From Ursus arctos (lineage: Eukaryota > Chordata > Mammalia > Carnivora > Ursidae), in assembly GCF_023065955.2 (NCBI RefSeq), contig NW_026623100.1, forward strand, positions 16,407,001 through 16,471,000: DNA of 64,000 nt, read 5' to 3'. The translations under genes and the position numbers were made by a program. Position 1 is the first letter of the stretch. Each line of letters opens with the position of its first letter. Of the stretch, positions 23,882-64,000 are shown one piece after another. The notes under the pieces are model-generated. The model was given only the letters and a program-made list of their open reading frames with translations. It was not told where the DNA came from and ran no database searches.

Positions 23882-24217
23882 GGGGCGCCTGGCTGGCTCC
23901 GTCTGTAGAATGTGCAACTCTTTTTTTTTTTTTTAATATTTTAAAAGATTTTATTTACTTATTCGACAGAGATAGAGACAGCCAGCGAGAGAGGGAACAC
24001 AAGCAGGGGGAGTGGGAGAGGAAGAAGCAGGCTCATAGCGGAAGAGCCTGATGTGGGGCTCGATCCCATAACGCCGGGATCATGCCCTGAGCCGAAGGCA
24101 GACGCCCAACCGCTGTGCCACCCAGGCGCCCCAGAATGTGCAACTCTTGATCTCAGGGTTGTGAGTTCAAGCCCCATGTTGGGCACAGAGATTACTTAAA
24201 ATTAAATTAATTTTTTA
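23882..24217 (+). mobile_element. CAN-SINE (short form) split by a younger SINE
   Basis: Head ggggcgcctggctggctccg and body ttgatctcagggttgtgagt...gagattacttaaa are separated by an inverse SINE. The two parts join through the duplicated agaatgtgcaactctt. Confidence 0.93.
23923..24132 (-). mobile_element. Young CAN-SINE, arctoid-type
   Basis: Variant body cccataacgccgggatcatgccctgagcc and gctgtgccacccaggcgcccc. Exact 16-bp target duplication agaatgtgcaactctt at 23907-23922 and 24133-24148. Confidence 0.95.
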
Positions 24218-24219
24218 AA

Positions 24220-24767
24220 AAAATTCAAGCAAGTGAATTTGAAGATCTAATTGGCTTTATTAAATGATTCGTGAAACGTGCAGCACCCTGTCTAGCAAGT
24301 AGAGGGGTGCTCTGAGGAGTTGGACAAAATGGAAAGGTTTTGTAGGAAGGGGGTGGGGCAAGAAAGTTCCCAGCAAAAGGAAGGATTGTTTCAGGCAAGA
24401 CCACCTTTCCTTAGGGGGAAGGGCAGTGGGCCTTTTTGTGCAGATTACTTTTTCCTTTGAGTGGGTGGGGGTGGAGAGGGCCCATGAGGCAGATTACCTC
24501 ATTGGTGCTTATTAGAACTCCTGGGGGTCTGGTTGGCTCTTTTGGAGGAGCCTGTGACTCTTGGTCTCGGGTTGTGACTTTGAGCCCCAAGCTGGGTGTA
24601 GAGTTTACTTAAATAAAATTAAAATTTTAAAAAAAGAAAAGAAAAGAGAAGAAAGAAAACTCCTGATTGATAAGTTGAAAATTTCTGGAGAAGGTTGGAA
24701 CTGCAATTAGGTTAAGTCTTAAGCCCTGGTTTGGTGACTTGGCCTGGCCCAAGTAACACCATTTTCG
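24220..24767 (-). mobile_element. Probable LTR, family B
   Basis: gaagatctaattggctttat and gcagcaccctgtctagcaag fit an LTR in reverse. Interrupted by a SINE at 24527. Family uncertain. Confidence 0.45.
24527..24655 (+). mobile_element. CAN-SINE, short form
   Basis: ctggttggctcttttggagg head, gttgtgactttgagcccc, gtagagtttacttaaa then an A/G-rich tail. Target duplication aactcctg on both sides. Confidence 0.85.
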
Positions 24768-24888
24768 GCCTGTTATATATACCCCAAAATTTGTATAAAT
24801 ATTTTAAGCTGAAGACATTTGAGATTCAATAGATGCAGAGAGTACTCGTTTTGGGGTTTCCTGTATCTGACTAAAACCAGCAACTTCT

Positions 24889-25079
24889 GGGGCGCCTGGG
24901 GGGCTCAGTTGGTTAAACATCTTACTTCTGGTCAGGTCATGGTCTTGGGGTCCTGGGATGGAGCCCCATGTGGAGGTCCCTGTGGAGCAGCCTGTTGGGC
25001 TCCCTGCGCAGAGTGCTTTACCCTCTCCCTCTTCCCGCGCCTCAAATAAATAAAATCTATAAAAAAAAAAAAAAAAAAA
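24889..25079 (+). mobile_element. CAN-SINE inside LTR
   Basis: ggggcgcctggggggctcag head; tail aaataaataaaatctat and about 21 A. Target duplication aacttctg. Confidence 0.94.
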
Positions 25080-25218
25080 ACTTCTGCGAAATGAAACTCT
25101 CATAGTCCTGCTCCTGGGGAGTTTCAAGGCCGTGAAAAAGGACGCTTGTAGCTGCATAAGTAATTACCACAGACTTTTTTGTATCCTCTTTGTTTTTGTA
25201 AAAACCCATTTATCTTTC

Positions 25219-25327
25219 CTTTTTTTTTTTTTTTTTTAAGTAATCTCTACACCCAATATGGGGCTTGAACCTACAACCCCGAGACCATGAATCACATGCC
25301 CTACCACCCGAGGCAGCCAGGCGCCCC
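25219..25327 (-). mobile_element. CAN-SINE, short form, inside LTR
   Basis: T-run, aagtaatctctacacccaat, ggcttgaacctacaacccc, end cagccaggcgcccc. Confidence 0.9.
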
Positions 25328-25588
25328 TTCCTCTCCATTTGTCTTCCCTAAAGAAACCATTTGTTCTTCCTCCTCTCTTTTCCTCCACTGAGGTAGATAT
25401 ATAAACCCGAAACGCTAACCACCTCTCTGTTACTAATCACTGAGTACTCCCCCATGAATTCCCCCTGCACGCAAAAAATAAACGTTTGGTTTCTTTTCTC
25501 TTGCTAATCTGCCTTTTGTCAGTTAAATTCACAGACTCCCAAGTAGTGAACCTGAGAGGGTAGAGAAAATGTTGTTTTTCCTCCCCAG

Positions 25589-26229
25589 GAGTATTGCCAC
25601 AAGCAATCTAACAGGATTTAATGTTCAAACTGTGAACTCCCTGAAGTCAGTAGTTTTGCATGGTATCTGACAGATATTGCTGAGTTTCCCGTGAAAATGT
25701 AGAATACCCGTGCCCCTGTGAGTCTGCTCTTGCCTCTGCCTTGCCGCGCGGTTTGGGAACCATGGTCCCAGCCTAAATCCCGACCGAAGAGGATGTAACA
25801 TCACCTCCAAGTCCGCCGGGACCAGGCTTGCTTTCCCGGTGGTCTCCACCTCCTCCGGACATGGCCGTCGGGGTCCTGACTGTACCCCTTGTGCCAGCAT
25901 CACTAGCCTGGCACACAGTAAGGACTCAGCTGGAAGAGGGGTCGCATGAGCTTGGGGAGCACAGGTGCCGAGCACACATGATTAACTCTGGAGGGACATC
26001 CCACCCTCCCCCACTCATGAGTTATCCCACAGTAAATGCATCCACAATTTTGGATGTAAGTACCACTAATTTCTCCTGCTCTCCTGGCTCTTTTTTCTTA
26101 AACTTTATGCAGACCACACCCTCCCTATTTCCACACTTTCTTCTGTTGAGAATAATAGAGCTGAATTAGGGTACTGTTCATCGGACTGCACTGTCTCATC
26201 AACATAGCAGTCTGTATCACATGAGTTCA
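25589..26229. other. Unassigned intergenic stretch
   Basis: Includes a MIR-like tail (tagcctggcacacagtaagg, 25908-25927). No gene. Confidence 0.4.
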
Positions 26230-26455
26230 CCGGTCTGCTCTAAATCTCCAATGGCTCCCCAGTGCAGAGTCAAAGCCAAAGTCCCATAAGGGCTCAGGTG
26301 ATCTGCCTTTGCCTTTCTTCCGTGACTTCACGTCTGGCTGCTCCTCCCAGCTTATTCTCTAGCCAGTCGGGCCTCCTTCCTATTTCCAAACTCAGGGTGT
26401 ACTCTTCACTTAGGAGCTCTTCCCTTGGCCTGGAAGGTTCTTCTGTCAGACATGT
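26230..26455 (+). mobile_element. L2
   Basis: tctccaatggctccccagtg, cagagtcaaagccaaagtcc, ttcccttggcctggaaggtt are standard L2 segments. Confidence 0.8.
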
Positions 26456-26925
26456 GGAAATAGTTAGGACCACCCAAATGAGAACAAGTAAACACTATTT
26501 ATTCGGTTTGCTACAGCAAGGCAGTCAGCCACCACCATGTACCTTCGACAGAGACTCAGAGGCTACTCAAAGGCTATAGGGGATGTTGTGTGGCTCCCTG
26601 GACTGGTTGCTGCAGATTGAAGCCCAACCCCGCCTCTTCCAACTCAGGATCAATCAGAGAAAACTAAATATGCTCCCAAATCAATCCCAAAGGATGTACC
26701 ACTCCTAGGGAGCCCATCTCTAGCTTCCCCATGCAAGCTCCTCCCAATCAGAGGACACCTGAAGCCTAACCTTTGTTCACTGTGAAGCTTTCCTACGCCT
26801 TAGCCTGTCCTGGAATCGCTGCCCGATGATGGCAGCTGACTCTCTGGCTCTAGCAAGCTCTGCGTAAGTAGCTCGTTCTCTTTGTTCCTATTTGGGCGTT
26901 CTTCATTTATATTTACAGAGTATGT
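26456..26925. other. LTR-like stretch, unassigned
   Basis: Contains ctcctcccaatcagagga and agctcgttctctttgttcct, LTR-like in style, but no family named. Confidence 0.3.
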
Positions 26926-27520
26926 GCCTTCTGGAGATGGCTGGGTGATCTCACCTACTAAAAAATTGTGTTTGATGATTCTAAGCTGTGTGATTTCTTA
27001 CTTTTTAAAGTCTTAATGGAGTTTGTGGGAGACATCTAACTGTAGCCTCCAAAATTCGGCCCAAAGTTAGTATCGTGCTCAATAACAATGAAGAAACAAG
27101 TCCAGAAAAGTAAAATTGTTCAGTTACCTGGCTGGTGGGCTGGAATGGAGCCCAGCTCTTGATCTAAGAGCTCTGGCACTTAAGTTCTGTCCCATAACTG
27201 GCTCATTCTCTCTGAGCCTCTATTTCCTTTTGGTAAAGCCATAATAATGATAGGTTGGACCAAATGAAATAGCATTTTCATACTTCAAAAAGGGTTCAAT
27301 ATTGGCAATTTCAAACAGTTCAACCTAATCCAAGTTCGTGAGGATTAAGTGAAATAAAATGTTAAATTGAAGGCAGTGTAACATTTCTGTTGATAACACA
27401 AGACTCACGAACAGCTTCCCAGGATTAAAATTCCTACTCCATCACTTTCTAGGTGTTTGATTTGGGAACAGTACCTGACCCATGTGTACCTTAGTCTTTA
27501 CAACTATAGACCTATATATG
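26926..27520. other. Stretch with two MIR remnants
   Basis: Reverse MIR core about 27080-27190 (agaaacaagtccagaaaagt, gctggtgggctggaatgg) and forward core about 27400-27500 (ttctaggtgtttgatttggg). Confidence 0.5.
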
Positions 27521-27524
27521 TAAG

Positions 27525-27840
27525 GTCAATAATCCCTTACCTGCAACTCTGAAATGGAAAAATCTCTGAAAACCGAAAGTTTTGTGGCAAGCTCATTTGG
27601 TAGCAAATTTTCACCTGAGTTTACATGAGGCTATTGGTAGTCCATATTTATTCCACTTACTGTGAATAAATAGGTTTTGCTGCAGAAATACTGATTGCAG
27701 GGTGTTGCCCCACAATCTCTGGGGGTGTCACATATCGTACGCATGAAGGGAAGAGAGCACCTCTCAAATATATTTGAAACAATGCTGAGTTTTTTTTCTT
27801 GCCTAGCAAAGGAAAAGTTGTGGCACAACACGGCTTCCCT
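27525..27840. mobile_element. Possible Tigger-like DNA transposon remnant
   Basis: aatcccttacctgcaactctgaaatgg resembles the end of Tigger/MER elements. Weak. Confidence 0.3.
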
Positions 27841-28329
27841 CAACAAAGCAAAGAGCTGATCTTACGTAGATTTTTACCAAAGCACAGCTATCGCTGATTG
27901 GGGCTGGTTTCCAGGATTCTAGATTCCAGTTACTTATTCACAATTTGGGATCAAGGCCAAAGAACTGTCAGTCTTCCTATTTCTTTTTTGAATTTGGAGA
28001 ACGGGAACTTTAGTCACACCCTGTTCCCTTTCTAAGTCTGAAAAACCCTGCATCCTGAGACACACCTGGCCGGAAAGGTTCAGATGAGAACTGTGGCCCT
28101 GAAGTACTTCGCTCACAGCTACTGAGCAGATTTAATTAATCTATGTAAAATTGGAAAGCTCTGTGTAGCTGGCAGATTTATGAAAAACACGTAAAGTGCT
28201 TGCCACTTAGTATCCGTTTAGCACGTGTGTGAAGTGCCTACTAAGGGCAACGCTCTGAGAATACAAGATGAACAAGGGGACTTGATCCACCGCTGAATTA
28301 AGTCTGAACCCCCCCCCCCCGGAAGTGCT
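27841..28329. other. Unassigned flank of MSH6 promoter
   Basis: AT-balanced sequence with a C12 run (28309-28320) marking the left edge of the CpG island. Confidence 0.45.
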
Positions 28330-28693
28330 CTAACCACAGGATTTTTCTTGCAGGCGCGGGAAGGCGTTTCTCCGCAAGGGCCTCATTTCGCGACCCTTGG
28401 GTCCGCCTCCTGCAACCGGGCCACTCATGCCCACGCGGTGCGTGATGTCCGTACCGCACGGTCCCCGCTCGCAGTTCCACCACTGCCAGCCTCCCTTCGA
28501 GAGGGCCGGCTTCCCCAGAGCGAGGCTCCGCGGCCGCGCCCGCCTTCCGGCGCGGGCGTTCTAGCTCTGACCTGCCCGGATCAGCGCCACGGAGTGAGCG
28601 CGCCAGGCCCACCCACCGCCGCTCCGCCCGCCGGGGCCTAGGGCCCCGCGCGGCCTGGCGCCCCCTCCCCTCCTCACGTCGCCGGGCGCCCCG

Positions 28694-28706
28694 AGGGGGC
28701 GGGGCC
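28694..28706 (+). promoter_or_regulatory. MSH6: GC box (Sp1-type)
   Basis: agggggcggggcc matches the GC-box consensus, about 190 bp upstream of the MSH6 ATG. Confidence 0.6.
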
Positions 28707-28754
28707 GGGCGCGCACCGCCCGCGACGCCGCCGGCGCACGCCCCGGCGCCTGCC

Positions 28755-28760
28755 GATTGG
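28755..28760 (-). promoter_or_regulatory. MSH6: Inverted CCAAT box
   Basis: gattgg on the plus strand is the NF-Y type CCAAT element in reverse, about 135 bp upstream of the ATG, a usual distance for TATA-less promoters. Confidence 0.55.
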
Positions 28761-28805
28761 CCGCCGGGGCCAGTGTTCCTCCGGCGCAGCGCGCCTCCCC
28801 CCAGA

Positions 28806-28814
28806 TTTCCCGCC
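28806..28814 (+). promoter_or_regulatory. MSH6: E2F-type site
   Basis: tttcccgcc matches TTTSSCGC. It would fit G1/S expression of a replication-coupled repair gene. The match is read directly; the function is inferred. Confidence 0.5.
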
Positions 28815-28891
28815 AGCAGTCGCCGCGCGGTTTATTCCGTGTCTTTAATCGCTCGGTCCGACTGAGCGGTTGGGCCTCGCCGGCCTTCGCT

Positions 28892-50539
<21,648 letters not shown>

Positions 50540-50635
50540 ACTACATTGGAAGCTCTGAGTTGGCTTTTGACAAAGGTGGTAAATTCAGACAACATTATGA
50601 TCTAATAAACTTTATTTTTTAAAAATGACCATTTT
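50540..50635 (+). other. MSH6: MSH6 3' UTR
   Basis: Short, about 90 nt from stop to the probable cleavage region. The only AATAAA is at 50604-50609, followed by a U-rich stretch (50611-50620 and 50630-50645). Confidence 0.75.
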
Positions 50636-51788
50636 TCCATTTTCTTTCTAGGAAATTAAACCCTTTTAATTCTTATCTACCTTCTACATAATGGTTATTG
50701 AATACTCCACAATATATTAAGTCTAGATGTTATGGTACATGCATACACTTTCAGGCTGTTTATACCCACTGTCACCAATACACATAAATGGGGGGAGCTA
50801 TGAAACTGTATAGGGCTGTATATATACTTGTCTCAGCTTAATGCAGGAAATTGTTTTTAATTTCCAGCAGTTTGTCTGTCTAAACTGTTCAAAAAAAAAC
50901 TATGAACAGAGTTCAAATACAGGACTGTTTTGAAGAGACTTTCTAAAGTGTACTTTAAAACATAGTAGTTTTTACCTTTCACAAAACTGAGTTACAAGAA
51001 TACTTTTGTTTTACAGTGCATCCCTTCCTAGGAAGTCTCATTAAAACACTCACTTTTTCTAGGGGTGATTTTGAATGCTGCACAGGGAAGGGAAGGAAAT
51101 AATAAGTCTTAACTTTTCTTAAAGGATACCAGAAACATTGCTGGATATAATTTAAGATTAGTGTTTTCTCTTTCATAGAAAGAACGTACATACTGGGACA
51201 TGAGTACAGTTACAGCAAGTCTAGGTGTGCTAACAAAACAGGGCACATTCAAGTACAAGAAGATTTGCTTGAAATTAAAAACAAACTACATGAGATTAAA
51301 GCATTAAAATCATATTTCTCAATCTGAATACATGTTAAAAAAAAAACAAAAGAAACGCAGAAGTGCTAGCTCACATTTTTACCATATTACAAAAGCAATT
51401 GGTACCCATGTCCATAAAGGCAGCAACAAAGCTGCTTGTCTATTGAAGAGTACTACTGCAAATTGGACTGCATTCAATGCTAGTTGTAAAAACACCAGCT
51501 TTTTTTCAGAAGTTGGTATCTGTACAAAATTGCAGCTTATTTCTTCACTTCTGTCCCTTCAAAAGTCTTTACACAGTAATGCTAAAACACCCAGCTTTGA
51601 GATCCTGAGTCAATATATTGCCACTTTCTTTTTGGTAGCTTGAGCTTCATAGTGTCAACTGACCTCGTGTATCCATTTTTAATACAGTCTCTTCCTGTAG
51701 CATGGGCAAATATTTTAAATCTTCTTCCAAAAAAAATGTTTTAAGTTATGATGTTAGAATGGCAGGACTTTTTCTTTAGGGAAGGAAT
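50590..51788 (-). other. FBXO11: FBXO11 3' UTR
   Basis: About 1.2 kb from the TGA to the minus-strand AATAAA at 50616-50611. It is free of recognisable SINE, LINE or LTR insertions, unlike nearly every other non-coding kilobase here, which suggests constraint on the UTR. An internal ATTAAA on the minus strand near 50665 could act as a weaker alternative signal. Confidence 0.75.
50604..50616. terminator. Palindromic bidirectional poly(A) signal shared by MSH6 and FBXO11
   Basis: aataaactttatt: AATAAA on the plus strand at 50604-50609 and AATAAA on the minus strand at 50616-50611, separated by one base. It serves MSH6 from the left and FBXO11 from the right. Downstream of each hexamer is a U- or GU-rich tract in that transcript's own direction (plus: T-rich 50611-50645; minus: reading back through tgttgtctg at about 50588-50596). 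Predicted transcript ends overlap by tens of bases. Confidence 0.75.
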
Positions 51789-61840
<10,052 letters not shown>

Positions 61841-62043
61841 TTTTTAAGATTTTATTTATTTATTTGACAGAGCGTGAGAGCTAGCAAGAGGGGGCACAAG
61901 CAGGGTGAGCAACAGACAGAGGGAGAGGGAGAAGCAGGTTCCCCGCAGAGCAGCGAGCCCAATGAGGGGCTCAATCCCAGGACACTGGTATCATGACCTG
62001 AGCCAAAGGCGGACACTTAGCCGACTGAGCCACTCAGGCACCT
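61841..62043 (-). mobile_element. CAN-SINE
   Basis: taagattttatttatttatt start, end gagccactcaggcacct. Target duplication caatcaagactaa(g/a)ta at 61824-61839 and 62045-62060. Confidence 0.94.
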
Positions 62044-62158
62044 CCAATCAAGACTAAATATTAAGAGAAAAAAGTAAGATATTAAGATATTCCTAAGATG
62101 GCACTCCTAAAAGCCATTTCAACTCCTGGTCTATCTCCCTTCAAAAACTAAGTATGTG

Positions 62159-62358
62159 GGGCGCCTGGGTGGTTCAGTCATTAAGCATCTGCCTTTGGCT
62201 CAGGGCATGATCATGGCGTTCTGGGATTGAGCCCCATGTCAGGCTCCTCCGCTGGGAGCCTGCTTCTTCTTCTCCCACTCCCCCTGCTTGTGTTCCCTCT
62301 CTCACTGGCTGTCTCTCTGTCAAATAAATAAATAAAATCTTAAAACAAAACAAAACAA
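62159..62358 (+). mobile_element. Young CAN-SINE, arctoid-type
   Basis: ggggcgcctgggtggttcag, ctcagggcatgatcatggcg, caggctcctccgctgggagc, tail aaataaataaataaaatctt and (AAAAC)n. Flanks aactaagtatg / aacaaagtatg. Confidence 0.95.
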
Positions 62359-64000
62359 AGTATGCTCTCCTTTCTTTAAATTCCCCTTAAGTACTTTCTT
62401 ATGGTACCTCTATGTACTGCTTTGTACGATTCCTGTTAAATAGTCTTATCCATTCCTCCCTAATCATAAGCTCCTGCATAGAAATGACTATACTACCTTC
62501 TGTTACATTTATACAGGACTTCATGTATAGCAAGCACTCAAGCAGGAACTAACTCACTACTTTTTGCAAATTCTAGTGGAGGTTAAAAACAGATGTAATT
62601 CTGAATACTACATAAACTCTTTAAGAAAATAGACCTCTGAGAATAATATTCAGAAGTAATTTCAGGTTTCATTTTCCAAAAATAAAGTACAAATTATCTA
62701 TAACTTCTTCATATTTGGATTAAATACTTTTTAATTGGGGGCATTATATTAAAAAATACCTTCTTTAAATATAATAAAATTTCTTTGATTTTATACCAAA
62801 TAAAAATGAATGTACACTGGGTATATATACAGACTATTATGGCAAAACTGAGAATCAAAGAAACAAAGATTTAAAAAGTGTTTAGACTAAAAGAACTTAA
62901 TGTTAGACTGGAAAAATTCCACAGTTCTGATGTTTTCATTATTGAGAAAGGAGCTCAATTAGGCTACTTTCTCTCTGCTGGGAGCTGCATGACATAACTG
63001 GTTGGTAAACTTGGGAATGAATAAACTGGGTATGACCAATAAGGCTTCGCCCTTAACCTCAGGGAAGTGAGTTGCCCTAAGGGAGCATGCCTTCTGCTAA
63101 GTGCGTAAGCTTATTTAATTTTGGGGTGCAGTGAAGCAGACCCATTTTGTTCTTGTTTGAAGGTGTATTCTCCAATTTAACCTTTTAAGGGCAATAAAAT
63201 TATTTCAGCCTCCTCATGCTACTTCATGGCTTTATTTCATAATTTGTTCAGAATGTGGCAAGAAAAGATACACTGCTTATTGGGTTTCCATAAAGATTTC
63301 ATAACAGGCCACTGTCATGTCTTGACTATACTAAACACACAGTACTGCAAGTATACTTTGCTATGTACTGACTAAACATGATTCAAATGCAGGGATGCTC
63401 TATTTTCTTTAGGTTTTGATTTTGTACTGTTAGGAGAGTCAACAAGATCCACAAGTTTACTAAGGCAAACAGCAGCCTCCTCTCATTTCCCTTACCCAGA
63501 GGTCCCCACCTTCAATTCTTTTAACTGATTCTTTCTATCTACCTCTATATTTTTAAGTAAAGACTTGTATTGCTGTATCTTGAGTTTGCAGTTTAAGGTA
63601 CTGTCTACTGACTTCCTACTTTGGCAGATAAGAATTTAGCTCTATCTCCCATCATACATTCACACTATATCCTTCCAATGCAGTGATATCACAATTTTGG
63701 TTAGATTAGTGTGCTATTCAAGAGCTGAGTCATAAAGTATAACTACATATTCTTTGCTGTACAACTTTTTATTAAAGTTGGTAATTATGTTATTTTTCTC
63801 CTTTGCTTATGCCTCTAGTGATAATTCTATCCTAAACTCGTTACCAATTGTTTAAAAACCTCAATATATTTATACTCACATCAGGTTTACCAGTTTATCT
63901 TCATGAACATAAGGTTTTATAATTTGCTCTAATCTGTAATGGTTGGCTTCACTGGCACCTAGTCAGTTACCATGTTGTAATTTAAAAATGTTCCTTAATT
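62359..64000. other. FBXO11: FBXO11 large intron, unassigned end of window
   Basis: 1.6 kb AT-rich; no exon, gene or named repeat. A retroelement-like piece with an AATAAA (63194-63199) and 'gcagacccattttgttc' near 63136-63153 may be an old LTR, not proven. Confidence 0.35.

Larger units (their letters stand above)
24768..25588 (+). mobile_element. ERV LTR, family A, carrying two SINEs
   Basis: ttttaagctgaagacatttg start; second piece 25080-25215 and third 25327-25588, with ccatttgttcttcctcc, ATATATAAACCC (TATA-like, 25397-25408), aaaaataaacgtttgg, ttttctcttgctaatctgcc and ggtagagaaaatgttgtttt. Interrupted by SINEs at 24889 and 25219 in opposite orientations. Confidence 0.75.

Overview
The window is mammalian nuclear DNA, from a carnivore. 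About 40 tRNA-derived CAN-SINE copies, in both orientations, show the carnivore 5' box (GGCGCCTGGGTGGCTCAGT) and an AATAAA/poly(A) tail. Several carry the variant 'CAGGGCGTGATCCCGGCGTT...CTCCTCCGCTGGGAGCCTG' that I associate with arctoid caniforms (bears, giant panda, seals). A bear-like caniform is my best guess; the exact species cannot be fixed by reading alone.

Layout. (1) 1-28.3 kb is intergenic and I support no gene there. It is packed with retroelements: two L1 fragments, CAN-SINEs, MIR, L2, MER20, and a cluster of related ERV LTRs. One small CpG-rich islet at about 16.05-16.55 kb holds a CTCF-like motif. (2) 28.33-29.3 kb is a strong CpG island containing the TATA-less promoter and first exon of MSH6. 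(3) 28,892-50,539 (+) is the complete MSH6 coding region: ten exons, all with GT-AG introns, joining in frame to 1,359 codons plus stop. MSH6 is the mismatch-recognition subunit of MutS-alpha. PIP box, PWWP domain, Phe-X-Glu mismatch wedge, Walker A and Walker B are all present, so the gene looks functional. (4) 51,789-61,077 (-) holds the last twelve coding exons of FBXO11, joining in frame to 461 codons plus stop. They encode the parallel beta-helix substrate-binding region and the C-terminal UBR-type zinc finger. The F-box exons lie beyond the right edge. (5) 61.1-64 kb is FBXO11 intron.

MSH6 and FBXO11 are arranged tail to tail, as in human. Their 3' ends meet at a compact palindromic poly(A) element (AATAAA-C-TTTATT, 50,604-50,616) that supplies a hexamer to each strand, so the two transcripts should overlap by a few tens of bases. 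Other points of note: seven indel-free 46-residue repeats in FBXO11 whose intron positions ignore the repeat register; an interruption of the C-mononucleotide tract that is a frameshift hotspot in human MSH6 exon 5; a 56-bp L1 insertion with a perfect 14-bp target duplication; nested SINEs with exact target duplications; and six LTRs of one family in 29 kb. I found no unknown multi-gene system here. The window is ordinary mammalian genome around two conserved genes.
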